Virus record (IMG/VR): IMGVR_UViG_3300045952_000124
Span: 1-64,000 of that record
Strand: one strand, 5' to 3'
Length of the DNA stretch: 64,000 nt
Origin: a virus
In this document: piece by piece, positions 33,501 to 42,549 of the stretch
Layout of the letters: the number at the start of each line of letters is the position of its first letter
Numbering within the stretch: position 1 is the stretch's first letter
Position numbers and translations under genes: made by a program
Notes under the pieces: model-generated
Seen by the model: the letters and a program-made list of their open reading frames with translations, nothing else
Databases searched by the model: none
Told to the model about the DNA's origin: nothing

Positions 33501-35395
33501 TCGCAAGGTTCAGCCTGTCCGGGCTTGGCACGTTCCTAGACGAATTAGGCAAGACAGGCACATGGGCGTCGTTCGGCGGCTTTGAAGAAACGTTCACCGA
33601 CATTGAAAACTTCCTTGCCGATCCGGGCAAGCAGTTTACCAAGTGGTGGGACGATATAGGGAAGCAGTGGGAGGAGTTCGGCAAAGGCGAAGCGGCTACC
33701 AGCTTCAACAACACTTTGAAGGGCATCGGAGACTCAATAGGGGATAGCTTCTCCAAAGTCGGCACGGCTTTTGTATGGCTGTGGGAAACGCTAGTCGGAG
33801 CGTGGAACGGCGGCACGCAATTCATAGGCGACGCCGGGGCGTACATCGGTGACATGGCGGCGCGGCTGTGGCAATCCCTGTCGCAGACTTGGACCGACAT
33901 AACGCAGGGAGCAAAGAACCTTTGGTCCGACGTTACAGGTTGGTTCAAGCAGATTTGGGACGATCTGGTAGGCAACAGCATCGTACCGGACATAGTTGAC
34001 GACGTTATGGAATGGTTCGGCAAGCTGCCGGGCAAGCTTATTGAAGTAGGCAAGAAAATCCTAGACGGCGCGACGCAGCCGTTCAAGGACGCAGCGAAGA
34101 ACATAGTCGGCGCAGGCTCCGCAGTCGGCGGCTTCATAGGCGACATTTACAAGGGAGTAACGGGCGGCTTTACGGACGTGAAGGACGATACCGGACCCCT
34201 GATAAAGACCTTCTTGGACGGCGCGCAGGACATGTTCAAGGGAGCGCGTGATGTTGTCGTAGGAGCGACCGGGCAGGGCGGCGTAATCCAAACCGTAAAA
34301 GAGGGCGTGCAGTCCGGGTTCTCCGCTATGAAGGAGCAGGCGGTCGGCACGGACGGCAAGAGCGGGCTAGTCGGTGGGCTGATCGCGGGCGTCGGCAGCA
34401 TGTTCGGGCTAATGAAGGATGAGGTTGCAGGACCGACGAACAGCAAGCTAGCGCAGCTCAAGTCGGACGCCGGGACGCGCCTGCAGGAGTTCAAGACCGA
34501 AGCGGAAACAAAGACCGGAGAGATAAAGACGTCGGTCACAGGCAACCTAGCGACGGCGCAAACAGAGGGGTCGGCGTCGTTCAACACGTTGAAGAACGAT
34601 GTTGTGCTTGTGTTGACTAACCTGCCGGGCGCAATCGGTCCGCTCCTGATAGCGATTATGAACGCCTTCAAGGTAGTGTTCGGACCGAAGGAGCAGAACG
34701 GCACGATACTTTGGATGATGACGCACGGCGACCAACCGAACGGCAACATAGCGGGCGGCTTCTTCCCGATGCTGGAATACTGGATCAGGTACTATCTGGA
34801 CTACCAGCGCAACAGCGTGTGGGTCGCAAGCTTCGATGCCTTGTTCGGCGCGCTAAAAACGTTCCTAGACCCGGAAGGGCATAAAGCGATTGAGCTACTC
34901 GGTTGGGTAGAAAGTCTAGGCACGAAGATCGGAGAGGCGCTAGCGAAGGGCATCCTATCGCAGAAGCAGGCGACGTACGACGCAGGCAAGGCGATAGTTG
35001 ACAGCGCGAAGCAGGGCGCGGACGATGCGGCGGGCAACCCTCAATCGCCTGCTCCTGCGTTTATACCGCTAGGCAAGCAGAGCGGCGAGGGCTACGAATA
35101 CGGGCTATTGAGCATGCTCCGGCGCATCGCTTCGGCAGGTCGCGCAATGGTCACAGTCGCAGCCGCCGCCGCAAGCGGGGGAGGAAGCTTCGGACCAATG
35201 CCTATGCCCGCTCTTGCCGGAGCCGCAGGACGGGGCGCAATCGGAGTGAGCGGCATAGCCGGAGTAGCGGTAGCGCCTCTGCCGTCGCGGGCGCAGGCTC
35301 CGGTGCATACCCACATCGGAGTGCAGCACGTCCACAACAACAACCCGTACACGGACCTGTCGGAGCAGGAGCGGCTTGGCGGACTGGTCAGGTAG
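30575..35395 (+). CDS. Tail tape measure protein
   Basis: 1606 residues, the largest gene. Long alpha-helical coiled coil (about 330-960, dense in Ala, Glu, Gln, Arg), a hydrophobic segment near residues 90-112 (LGILGAALAAAKLIKGLIDI), and a C-terminal half with repeated W-x-x-I/F helices and LAKGILSQKQATYDAGKAI. At the usual 0.15 nm per residue it predicts a tail near 240 nm. It sets tail length and is ejected with the DNA. The 173 bases before it hold only weak structure. Confidence 0.9.
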   Translation: MADNTIHETVILDGNSAGAERAIVRTADSMGVAEKKATSFGARIKAWGQNVSQAVTRTATGVKKAGSDLSSGLDKAERSTSKMSKVAPGFIRGLTGMKLGILGAALAAAKLIKGLIDIAGQSDQARELGETWKKLKAQMVAPFVHFLAAAFSILNRVMSDPAVQRLIGWFADLARIVLSAVLPAISALAGAFQGFAAAVVSGDWANIFTRTWEGFVAGWNDAGKAGGVAAGASFNKAFEAEAAKAAGGGGGGKAAGGFLRKIGDLGTAAVDSLLSAFSKPDLDVLDQAAAAIKSRLETLFKRGDIAEVNIIPAQIAGENAVAFALAEANKAGADTEKIVARVRARLVTLGPAVQDYVENLIRAREAMRQLEAATADLEEVQSELTRAQAEFAAAQLRQAQEAAKLLPISDALRDNEQALQRLTIAQTADREKITSLAEEQEDAEREIARLQGEQAAKLAALKPLRDAVTAAAEAQAAAERKVRDAQDELIPLQDKLYEQNKAIAAAAEGVTAASAELADLQERIGEAQAARQEEISDLQQQIEEAVLTQEAALKQVAEHYARQIADQQKIVDDVDARWKREIDGATEAYRAAQRILALEDRRLRIANLQYARERLAAQGITDPNKRIAALAKINRAQEQYNDRTKDGYEVAQLAAQVAEEELKLKQEAVDAEKAEAVATIARLQEALEKEQKSAAERIASIREQGAIRLRDLQRANDEQTKIEQSAVKEAQARVEAAQAVQAAAQEQADATAASIEEGSRRIELLSREAEAARRTAEDARTLLEKREAAVLSETQGAIEAAEVRAKSLSDQRAEIEDRLGDEARALEERISREQNALALRKSELEEQAEIENRPLQARLDALGQEEAGAQKRVDDAQALVDKYTLVAELAQARAEAEARSAESIAAQRQVLDEMIAAAQAAGGGGAAAGPDLSGFNSELSKLIQGSKPLITDFWQGFIDELVKRNPDIVKAWDDLVARFSLSGLGTFLDELGKTGTWASFGGFEETFTDIENFLADPGKQFTKWWDDIGKQWEEFGKGEAATSFNNTLKGIGDSIGDSFSKVGTAFVWLWETLVGAWNGGTQFIGDAGAYIGDMAARLWQSLSQTWTDITQGAKNLWSDVTGWFKQIWDDLVGNSIVPDIVDDVMEWFGKLPGKLIEVGKKILDGATQPFKDAAKNIVGAGSAVGGFIGDIYKGVTGGFTDVKDDTGPLIKTFLDGAQDMFKGARDVVVGATGQGGVIQTVKEGVQSGFSAMKEQAVGTDGKSGLVGGLIAGVGSMFGLMKDEVAGPTNSKLAQLKSDAGTRLQEFKTEAETKTGEIKTSVTGNLATAQTEGSASFNTLKNDVVLVLTNLPGAIGPLLIAIMNAFKVVFGPKEQNGTILWMMTHGDQPNGNIAGGFFPMLEYWIRYYLDYQRNSVWVASFDALFGALKTFLDPEGHKAIELLGWVESLGTKIGEALAKGILSQKQATYDAGKAIVDSAKQGADDAAGNPQSPAPAFIPLGKQSGEGYEYGLLSMLRRIASAGRAMVTVAAAAASGGGSFGPMPMPALAGAAGRGAIGVSGIAGVAVAPLPSRAQAPVHTHIGVQHVHNNNPYTDLSEQERLGGLVR

Positions 35396-35404
35396 AGGGC
35401 AAGT

Positions 35405-35644
35405 GTTCTAATTTTCTTACCTGCGGCGGCGGTCGCAGCAGGAGCAGCGCCCGGTCGCATAGTAGCAACCATGTGCTAATATCAGGCACGAAATCGTCAG
35501 AATATGGGCATGACTATAAACGTACTCTGCAGAGGTATTGACGCGGCTGAATGGCTCTCAGCGCGTCTCAAAGGGAATGACGGGAGCATGCGAAACAGCC
35601 GCCGCAGGGGTAAAATGGGGGCAGGCGGAGCGGAAAATTAGAAC
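35405..35644. repeat. Segment bounded by perfect 12 bp inverted repeats
   Basis: GTTCTAATTTTC (35405-35416) and GAAAATTAGAAC (35633-35644) are exact inverses 240 bp apart, enclosing copy B of the interspersed element and two 10-mer motifs (35420, 35599). No flanking target duplication and no transposase. It fills the gene-free stretch 35396-35671. Confidence 0.7.
35464..35572 (-). repeat. Interspersed noncoding element, copy B (inverted)
   Basis: Read on the minus strand it gives GACGCGCTGAGAGCCATTC, GCGTCAATACC, a CTCTGCAGAG palindrome, TTTATAGTCATGCC, ATTCTGACGATTTCGTGCC and ATATTAGCACATGG, in the same order as copy A. It is the only copy on the minus strand. Confidence 0.8.
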
Positions 35645-35671
35645 AGAATGTAAAGAAGTGAGGGACGCAGA

Positions 35672-37411
35672 ATGGCGGCACAACCGTACTCCGTGAAGAT
35701 AATTGACCCTGTGACGCTCGATGAGTTGGACATAGGAGACGATGTAAACTTTACATCGGAGACGTTCGGCTTGCATGACTACCCAACGGTTGAAGCGGTA
35801 ATCTCTGCCGGGCAGCGCGGGGCGAAGCTGGTAGATGCGCGGTACGTGCCGCGACAGTTCACACTCAACATAACGATTGAGGCAGGGGCGGACGTATGGC
35901 CCGTGAGGAACGCAGCTCATAACGTCGCCCGCGACCTGCTAATCCGCGCCCTGCCGCCCGGAGAGGAGCGCATCATCCGCACGCAGTATCTAGGCACGGC
36001 GGGCTTTTGGGACTGCCGGGCGGTCGTGAACAACATCGCTTGGCAGGTCGGCTCGCGGACGTACGCCGCAAGCTTTACGGCTCCTGACCCGGAGCTAGTC
36101 AACACGGCTGTGCAGGACGATACTCAGACTTTGCCTAGCGGAGCATCGCCGCAGAGGTCGTTCAATATTCCGGTCGGCGGCAACGTCGCGACGCGCCCAC
36201 AGCTTGTCATAACGCCGACCGCTCCGAAGCTTACGCGCTGGAACTGGCGGCGCGTGTACACGGTTGAGAACCCTGACAACATCTATGTGCGCGGGTATCC
36301 GGTGTGCATTGACATAGACTATGCCGCGCTGATCGGGGCGGGCAAGCTTGAAGCGGCGGCGGAAGACCTGCGCGTGATAGCGAACGGGATTATGTCAAAC
36401 TGGTGGGTCGGCAACTTCCCTGACGCGGACGGCAAGCTTTGGGTAGAGTTGGACATCCCGGCACTAGGCACGGTTGAGGTGCAGGTAATCTACGGCAACG
36501 CCAGCGCGGAAGAATGGGAGAACAGTTATCTAGGACCGTTGTTCAATACTAGCGACAGCACGAACCTTATGTGGCGGTACTTCGGGCGCTTCAAGGATGT
36601 TGCGGGCTTCGCATCGTCGCATACTTGGCAGTGGACGGAGCATACCGCGACGGCGCAGGGCATGCAGCCGATCCGGTCGCACAAGCCGCCGCCGTGGTAC
36701 GCGATTGACGCGGGCAAAGTCAATGCGGCGGGCGGAGAGGTTCCGGTCGCGGCGCAGATACAGGGCTACGCCGGGCTATCGCTGCACCACCCGCTAGGCT
36801 TCTGGAAGTATGACGTTGCGGGCTACACGCTGCTGGACCCGGACAATGCGAAGCTTGTCTCCCGGCTCCGCCCGTTTGACGGCACGCCGCAGGTTGACAC
36901 GGTGCTTGAAGATGCGGACACTTCCGGGGCGCTGACGCGGTTCCCTGCGGTCGGACTGGACACGTACACGCTGGCGCAGTCGTATGAGGCTATCACATTC
37001 GCCGTGCGCTCCGGCAGCGTGCATGCGGAGGAAGCGGGGCCAATCGGCGGCGTCGCGGAGTGCAACCTGTACATTGACGTTGACAAGGCTCCTATCGTAT
37101 CGGGCGGCGTCGAAGAACAGATATACATGCTTGAGTTCTCAATCACGAACGCCCGCACGGGCGATGTGGTGCGGCTGTTCGGAGTAATCACCAAGACGGG
37201 CGGCGTGTGGAACTCGGTCATTGTAGACTTCGATGAGCAGACGGCGACAATGGCGGGCGGCAACTTCTACTACGCCCTGTCGCTTGGCGTGCCGATCCGC
37301 TCCGATTGGTTCCGGTTGAAGCCGGGCGACAATAACGTTACCATACGGGATGAGGGGTCGGTCGGCGGCGGCTTGGAAGTCTACTTGGAGTGGCGGGAGC
37401 GCAGGTTATAA
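35672..37411 (+). CDS. Distal tail protein (Dit-like)
   Basis: 579 residues, first gene after the tape measure. The N-terminal 150 residues resemble the Dit hub domain (N-V-A-R-D-L-L-I-R-A-L-P-P-G, short strands, F-W-D-C-R). Residues 150-579 are strand-rich and resemble carbohydrate-binding or beta-sandwich inserts (a long Dit is common where receptor binding is built in). Stop is followed at once by GTG of the next gene. Confidence 0.7.
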   Translation: MAAQPYSVKIIDPVTLDELDIGDDVNFTSETFGLHDYPTVEAVISAGQRGAKLVDARYVPRQFTLNITIEAGADVWPVRNAAHNVARDLLIRALPPGEERIIRTQYLGTAGFWDCRAVVNNIAWQVGSRTYAASFTAPDPELVNTAVQDDTQTLPSGASPQRSFNIPVGGNVATRPQLVITPTAPKLTRWNWRRVYTVENPDNIYVRGYPVCIDIDYAALIGAGKLEAAAEDLRVIANGIMSNWWVGNFPDADGKLWVELDIPALGTVEVQVIYGNASAEEWENSYLGPLFNTSDSTNLMWRYFGRFKDVAGFASSHTWQWTEHTATAQGMQPIRSHKPPPWYAIDAGKVNAAGGEVPVAAQIQGYAGLSLHHPLGFWKYDVAGYTLLDPDNAKLVSRLRPFDGTPQVDTVLEDADTSGALTRFPAVGLDTYTLAQSYEAITFAVRSGSVHAEEAGPIGGVAECNLYIDVDKAPIVSGGVEEQIYMLEFSITNARTGDVVRLFGVITKTGGVWNSVIVDFDEQTATMAGGNFYYALSLGVPIRSDWFRLKPGDNNVTIRDEGSVGGGLEVYLEWRERRL

Positions 37412-38431
37412 GTGCTGAACTTCTCCGGCGAATTGAGGGTGTTTGACCCGTTCGGCAAGCCAGTCGGAAGCCTGCCCGCGACGGGCATCGCGGTCGGTTG
37501 GAGCCTTGACGGGGCGGACCAAGCAAGCTTCGCCGTGCCTGCGGTTGGGCAGAAGTACGCGACGCAATACCTGCAGGAATTGAACCGGGTTGAGTTTCAC
37601 CATGAAGCGCTGCCGCAGGTGTGGACAGGCGTTATCCTAAACACGAAGCCGGGCGGCGGCGTCCTGTCCGCGTCGTGCATATCGGCGGAGTGGTATTACC
37701 AGAAGCGGCACACGGAAGTCTGGACGCAAATCATAGGCACGGGCGGAGCGATAGCGCAGGAGCTACACGCGCAGGCGGTCCGCAGGGAGCCGTTGGGCAT
37801 CGTGTGCGGAGAGGTAGACAGGTCCGGCGCGGAGTATTACTTTGAGGCCAGCTTGAAAAGCACGTACGACGCCCTGCAGGAATTGAAGGAAATGGCGGGC
37901 GGCTACTATTGGGTAGAGAAGACCGGGCATCTGCACTCCGACCTGTGGCAATTGCGATGGGCGAAGCATCGCGGAGTGAGGCGGGTCGCGGACGTGCTGC
38001 TCTGCGGAGAGGTAATCGCGGAGCCGGACTTCAACCGGAGCGCCGCCGACGTTGCCACGTTCGCCTACGTGTTAGGCGGCGGCACAGGCAGCGAAATATG
38101 GCAGCGCTTGAACGTTGAGATGGTCAACCGGAGCGCCCGGCAGCAGTACGGGCTAATGGAGACGGTCATAGAATACCCGGAAGTTATAGACCTGACGCTG
38201 TTGCAGGACGCGGGCGGGCGCGACTTGGCGAAGCGGGGCAAAGTCGCAAAGACATTAGGCGTCTCGGTAGATAACAGGCGCAACATATTCGGCACATTTT
38301 GGGTAGGAGACACGGTACGGGCGCTCCTGTCCGGCGTAAACTTCTCCGGCTTCGATGGATCCGTGTTCGTCCGGGGCGTACAGTACAACACAGACACGGA
38401 AGCGCTTGGTTTAGTAGTGGAGATCGTCTAA
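37412..38431 (+). CDS. Tail-associated baseplate protein (Tal/gp27-like)
   Basis: 339 residues, GTG start adjoining the Dit stop. Begins F-S-G-E-L-R-V-F-D-P-F-G-K-P and has Y-D-A-L-Q-E-L-K-E-M-A-G-G-Y-Y-W-V, the pattern of siphovirus Tal N-terminal hub domains (gp27/Gp44 fold). It has no C-terminal lytic domain, so it closes the tail tube only. Confidence 0.72.
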   Translation: MLNFSGELRVFDPFGKPVGSLPATGIAVGWSLDGADQASFAVPAVGQKYATQYLQELNRVEFHHEALPQVWTGVILNTKPGGGVLSASCISAEWYYQKRHTEVWTQIIGTGGAIAQELHAQAVRREPLGIVCGEVDRSGAEYYFEASLKSTYDALQELKEMAGGYYWVEKTGHLHSDLWQLRWAKHRGVRRVADVLLCGEVIAEPDFNRSAADVATFAYVLGGGTGSEIWQRLNVEMVNRSARQQYGLMETVIEYPEVIDLTLLQDAGGRDLAKRGKVAKTLGVSVDNRRNIFGTFWVGDTVRALLSGVNFSGFDGSVFVRGVQYNTDTEALGLVVEIV

Positions 38432-41400
38432 ATGGCTATAGTAATTCGGGATGAGCGCCTGAACAGGTCGCAGATCGCGCAGGTGCAGTACCCAAACAAC
38501 ATATTTTCCCGGCTTGCGGACCTAGAATTGGGCGCGCGCCTGCCGCATGGCGGCGTCCGGGGCGGCGGCGACCCAAACGCGGGCGGCACGCTTGAAACTC
38601 CGCGCATAACGGCGGTCGCGCCGCAGTACGCATGGGACCCGGAGCTATCGCGGTGGGTAATTTCGCTGTCAGTGACCTTTGCCTACGCTCCGCCGTCCGA
38701 TTTCATGCACCTGCACGTAGAAATCAACGGTCCGGGCGGATTTTACTACCCGGTTTTCATATACCCGCCCTACGCAAGCCCGTCCGTCATAAGCGACGTT
38801 GGCCTGCAGTTCAACGGCGACTACTTCCTGCGGGTAAGGGCGGCGACGCGGAGCCGGGGCTACACGGAATGGTCGGACTTCGCCGGACCGTACCACATTG
38901 ACGCCGATCCGCGCCGCCCGGAAGCGCCGACGAACGTCCGGCGAGACATGACTATCAATCCGCCGTTCGGCTATACGTACGCTCCGGCAGGCGGCGGCGT
39001 CGTGCGCGGCGAAGTGGGCATACTGTGGGATTGGGACGGCGGCAGCATCGCTAACCCGGACGAATGGGAGTTCAAGTTCTGGCACGACGGGCAGGTTGAG
39101 GCGGACGCTATAATCTGGTCACTGCCGGGCGTGTGGCGCGGCGTCTACGTGCAGAACCTTCAGCTACCGCATACTTGGCACTTCCGCGTGCGCGGTCGGT
39201 TGGGACCGCTATGGGGCGACCTGTCCGGCGATTACAACTTCCTCTTTCCCGCGTTCGTCTCGCAGCCGCCGACGCTGTTCACCCGCGACACTGCAGCCGG
39301 GCAGAACGGTTGGGCGTACCCTTCGCCGGGCGTCGCCGGGATACACTTGAAGTTTGTTGCTCCTGCGCTGCAGCCGGACCAATACCACCTGCACGAATAT
39401 GTGACGGGCAGTCCGACGCCGATCCGGTCGTTCACTGTGGCAGGCGACGCGACAACAGCCTTCATAACAGGGCTATCGGTCGGCACGAATTACACGTACA
39501 AGATTGTCGCGATAAAGTTTGGCGCCCCTTCGGTCGGCGTGGATTACGTCGCGGGCGTCGTGCCGGACCCGCCGAACCCAAGCCCGCCGACTTGGAACGT
39601 TCCGGCAATCCTGTACGCCGGGCAAGACCCGATTACGGGCAAGAGCAACCTGCACCTTCAATGGGTACACGCGGTCGGCAGCACGGAGCTAGACCACGCA
39701 TGGTACGACCTGTGGTGGCAGCAGGCGGCGAACGGCAAATACTATGAGGACGGCGACGCCTACACGCCGCCCGTGCATGGGGTGAGGGTGCAGGGCTTCC
39801 GGGTCGCGGAGACGATAGTCGGCAGGTTTGACCGGGGCGTGCAATACAACTTCTGGATAAACGCAGAGAGCGCCGCAGGGGGATACTCCGCGAACAGCGC
39901 CGTCCAGTCCTTCACAATCGCTGCCCCGGCTCCGCCGCCGCCGCCGACTGACGACACGTTCACGAAGCAGACTGACAACCCGATAGGCACGCTTGTGCCG
40001 GACCCGGCAGGAGACGTGTTCAGCGTTGAGCTATCCAACGATGTAACGTTCGCCGGGGCGCAGTCCATGTTTGCGAAGTTCACCGGGCTATCGTTCATAC
40101 TTGGCGGACCGCCGTACCAAGCGGAGCAGTTTTTCTACGGGCCTTACTACAAGGCGGAGCCGGGGCGCGTGTACAATGCGCGGAGCGCGGCTCACAAGAG
40201 TACCGCATCGGGCATCTATGAAACGGACTTCCGCGACTTCGTTGAGTTCTACGATGAGGGCGGGTCGTTCGTAAGTGAGGTAGACGTGCAGGCGGCAGTG
40301 ACGCTTGCGGACGATACCGACACATTCTTTGAGGCGAAAGTTGAGGCTCCTGCGGCGGCGCGCATAATGCGCCGGGTCTACTGGCTAGGCATCGCTGTGG
40401 CAACATCGGGCGTGGAGCAGGATGTGTATCTAGGCTCCCCCCACATAGAGGAAGAAACGACGGCTCCTAAACTGTCGCTGCTCCTGCCGTACAAAGGCAC
40501 GATGCAGCTCATAGACACCGGGCTGTTAGAAGCGGGCAAGGTATCCCTGTCGGAAGACGGTCAATTTGTGCAGGCGGACGCAGCGTCTACCGGGTCGCAG
40601 GTCACGTTCCTGACGGACGAAGTGCCGCCGCGAGAGTACGGGCGTCTTGCCGGAGTAGGCGGCGGTTTGGAGTGGAATGTCGGCTTTGACCTGCTACACC
40701 CGGACGCGCTAGGACAGGTCAACTTCGTCAACACGATAGACGGGCGCGTGCAATTCCTTAGTTCGTCAACCTTCTTCTTTGAGGTTACAGGCTTCGGCTC
40801 CGCCCGCTTCGGGTCGGAGTTGTGGGCGACCAACACGCTCCGGGCATCGGGCGAAGTGAGCGGCTACTCACACAGCGTCAGGCTGCGAATAGGCAACTAT
40901 GCCTACTCCGGCTTGGACCGGGCGGCTGTGCGGTTTGAGGGCGTTGCTGCGGGCAGCACGTTTACCCTGTTGAACGATTACACGGCGGTCGCGATGCGGC
41001 TCCTGTTGAACACGACAGAGGTATTGCGGGTAGAGAGCGACGGCGACTTGGTAGCGCTGCAGGACGTGTACGCCCGCGACTTCGTAGCGTCTCGGGAAGT
41101 GCTTGCGACGGGCGACGTTGAGACGCAAGCCAACTTCCGGGGCGCGAACGGCACGGTCCTTTGGTGGGGGTCTGACACGAACCTGTACAGGTCGGCGGCG
41201 GGCTACTTGAAGTCGGATAGCGGTTTCTCAATGACGGGCAAGTTCGCATCGGGCGGAGTGCTTGACGGAACCTATTGGGCGCGCATCTACTCAACGCTAA
41301 AGGTAGACGGCGTGATTACAACAGGTGCTTCGTACCAAGCGGGCGGCGAGATACAGATGTTCGGCTACGGAGTGTACACGTCATACGACACGATGCACGG

Positions 41401-41758
41401 TATGGTACAGGACGCCGGGATAAACGGTCCGAAGGTAATGGGGTGGGCGGCGGTAGACATAGGCACGAATGAGAGCGGGTGGACACCGATACTGAAGATA
41501 AAGTCGGACCGGGTAGACGCGACCGCCGACTACTGGCGGAACGGCACAAAGGTGCTAGGCACACGGGCGACGGGCTGGACGGGCGATCCGACAGGCACGC
41601 TCAACCGCACGACGTTCGTCTCCTACGCCGGAGCGACGCATGGGTTGTCCTACTCTGCAGGGTTGGTGCAGGCGCTTGACAACGCGGTACGGGATAACAG
41701 CCGCCGATTAGCCGCCCTCATAGTAGACCTGCGGGCGCACGGCATGATAAACACGTAG
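38432..41758 (+). CDS. Tail fibre / receptor-binding protein with Fn3-like domains
   Basis: 1108 residues. N-terminal anchor, then several immunoglobulin/Fn3-like segments (about 60-160, 165-285, 290-385, 390-500) with W-S-D-F and Y-x-x-K-I-V-A-I strand patterns, a middle beta domain, and a C-terminal region with repetitive fibre motifs (VYARDFVASREVLATG, SAAGYLKSD, DTNLYRS) seen in host-specificity proteins. The last 60 residues may be a trimerising chaperone tail (YAGATHGLSYSAGL, RDNSRRLAALI). Confidence 0.75.
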   Translation: MAIVIRDERLNRSQIAQVQYPNNIFSRLADLELGARLPHGGVRGGGDPNAGGTLETPRITAVAPQYAWDPELSRWVISLSVTFAYAPPSDFMHLHVEINGPGGFYYPVFIYPPYASPSVISDVGLQFNGDYFLRVRAATRSRGYTEWSDFAGPYHIDADPRRPEAPTNVRRDMTINPPFGYTYAPAGGGVVRGEVGILWDWDGGSIANPDEWEFKFWHDGQVEADAIIWSLPGVWRGVYVQNLQLPHTWHFRVRGRLGPLWGDLSGDYNFLFPAFVSQPPTLFTRDTAAGQNGWAYPSPGVAGIHLKFVAPALQPDQYHLHEYVTGSPTPIRSFTVAGDATTAFITGLSVGTNYTYKIVAIKFGAPSVGVDYVAGVVPDPPNPSPPTWNVPAILYAGQDPITGKSNLHLQWVHAVGSTELDHAWYDLWWQQAANGKYYEDGDAYTPPVHGVRVQGFRVAETIVGRFDRGVQYNFWINAESAAGGYSANSAVQSFTIAAPAPPPPPTDDTFTKQTDNPIGTLVPDPAGDVFSVELSNDVTFAGAQSMFAKFTGLSFILGGPPYQAEQFFYGPYYKAEPGRVYNARSAAHKSTASGIYETDFRDFVEFYDEGGSFVSEVDVQAAVTLADDTDTFFEAKVEAPAAARIMRRVYWLGIAVATSGVEQDVYLGSPHIEEETTAPKLSLLLPYKGTMQLIDTGLLEAGKVSLSEDGQFVQADAASTGSQVTFLTDEVPPREYGRLAGVGGGLEWNVGFDLLHPDALGQVNFVNTIDGRVQFLSSSTFFFEVTGFGSARFGSELWATNTLRASGEVSGYSHSVRLRIGNYAYSGLDRAAVRFEGVAAGSTFTLLNDYTAVAMRLLLNTTEVLRVESDGDLVALQDVYARDFVASREVLATGDVETQANFRGANGTVLWWGSDTNLYRSAAGYLKSDSGFSMTGKFASGGVLDGTYWARIYSTLKVDGVITTGASYQAGGEIQMFGYGVYTSYDTMHGMVQDAGINGPKVMGWAAVDIGTNESGWTPILKIKSDRVDATADYWRNGTKVLGTRATGWTGDPTGTLNRTTFVSYAGATHGLSYSAGLVQALDNAVRDNSRRLAALIVDLRAHGMINT

Positions 41759-41777
41759 CGCACGGGCGCGCAAAGTG

Positions 41778-41809
41778 TGGTATACTGCGTCACATGCAGG
41801 ACGTACGAC
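41778..41809 (+). promoter_or_regulatory. Extended -10 promoter with degenerate operator-like box (P2)
   Basis: TGG-TATACT (41778-41786) with no recognisable -35. Two bases later GTCACA (41789-41794)-TGCAGGACG-TACGAC (41804-41809) matches the right arm and spacing of the shared box. It would drive the block of genes after the fibre. Confidence 0.6.
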
Positions 41810-41839
41810 ACACGACACGACTTGACAGGAGCGCACCAT

Positions 41840-42211
41840 ATGGCAACTAGAGCGCCAAACGCAGCGAACGCGCCGAACGCGCCGGGCGGACCGACCGGAC
41901 CGGGCGCACCTGACCCGGCTAACCCGCCGCCGCCAAGCTACGCGGTCATTCTAGCGGGCAAGAGGTACAGGGTCGCGGGCGCGGTCCTGCTGGCTTACAC
42001 GGAAGCGGCAGAGGAGCCGCAGTCGCGCCCGTCAAGCTACCTGTACCGGACGCAGCGAGACAACTACTTTCACGTACACCGGACGCCGAACGGCACGTAT
42101 GAAGCGGGCGCGCTGCTGCCGCCGCAGGCGTTGAACGCCTATCTGCAGCACCTTGTTACGATGCTGCCGGAGCAGGCGGCGTTTCCGGGGCTTGTCATTG
42201 AGGAAGGTTGA
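41840..42211 (+). CDS. Hypothetical protein, 123 aa
   Basis: ATG 41840 follows ACAGGAGC. N-terminal 35 residues are Asn/Ala/Pro/Gly repeats; the rest is a small alpha/beta domain (YAVILAGKRYRVAGAVLLAY). Not recognised. Confidence 0.55.
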   Translation: MATRAPNAANAPNAPGGPTGPGAPDPANPPPPSYAVILAGKRYRVAGAVLLAYTEAAEEPQSRPSSYLYRTQRDNYFHVHRTPNGTYEAGALLPPQALNAYLQHLVTMLPEQAAFPGLVIEEG

Positions 42212-42217
42212 GGGTCC

Positions 42218-42541
42218 ATGATAGACGAACGCAGAGTGAGTGCCGCAGGGCAGGTAATACAGCGAATAGCGCCGCTCCTGTCGCCGGGAGAATTGCTGTT
42301 CTTTGAGGACTTTCTGAACGACGTGTACGCGATGCTGCCGAAGCCTACTGAGAAGCCGCAGCCGTTGGAGCCCATGCCTGCGCCGCCGCCCGTGCCTGCT
42401 ATGAAAGCGCCGGAGCCGGAGCCGGAGCCGGAAGAAGCGCCTGCGGCGGCGGCGGTTGAGGCTGCAATCGAAGCGGCGGCGGCAAGGAAAAGCCCCGGCA
42501 AGCAACAGCCGGGGCATCAACCGCAGGGCAGGGCGGGATGA
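42218..42541 (+). CDS. Hypothetical protein with Pro/Glu/Ala tail
   Basis: 107 residues. A 45-residue helical head (VIQRIAPLLSPGELLFFEDFLNDV) followed by a disordered tail rich in PEPEP and alanine. Confidence 0.5.
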   Translation: MIDERRVSAAGQVIQRIAPLLSPGELLFFEDFLNDVYAMLPKPTEKPQPLEPMPAPPPVPAMKAPEPEPEPEEAPAAAAVEAAIEAAAARKSPGKQQPGHQPQGRAG

Positions 42542-42549
42542 TTTACGGG

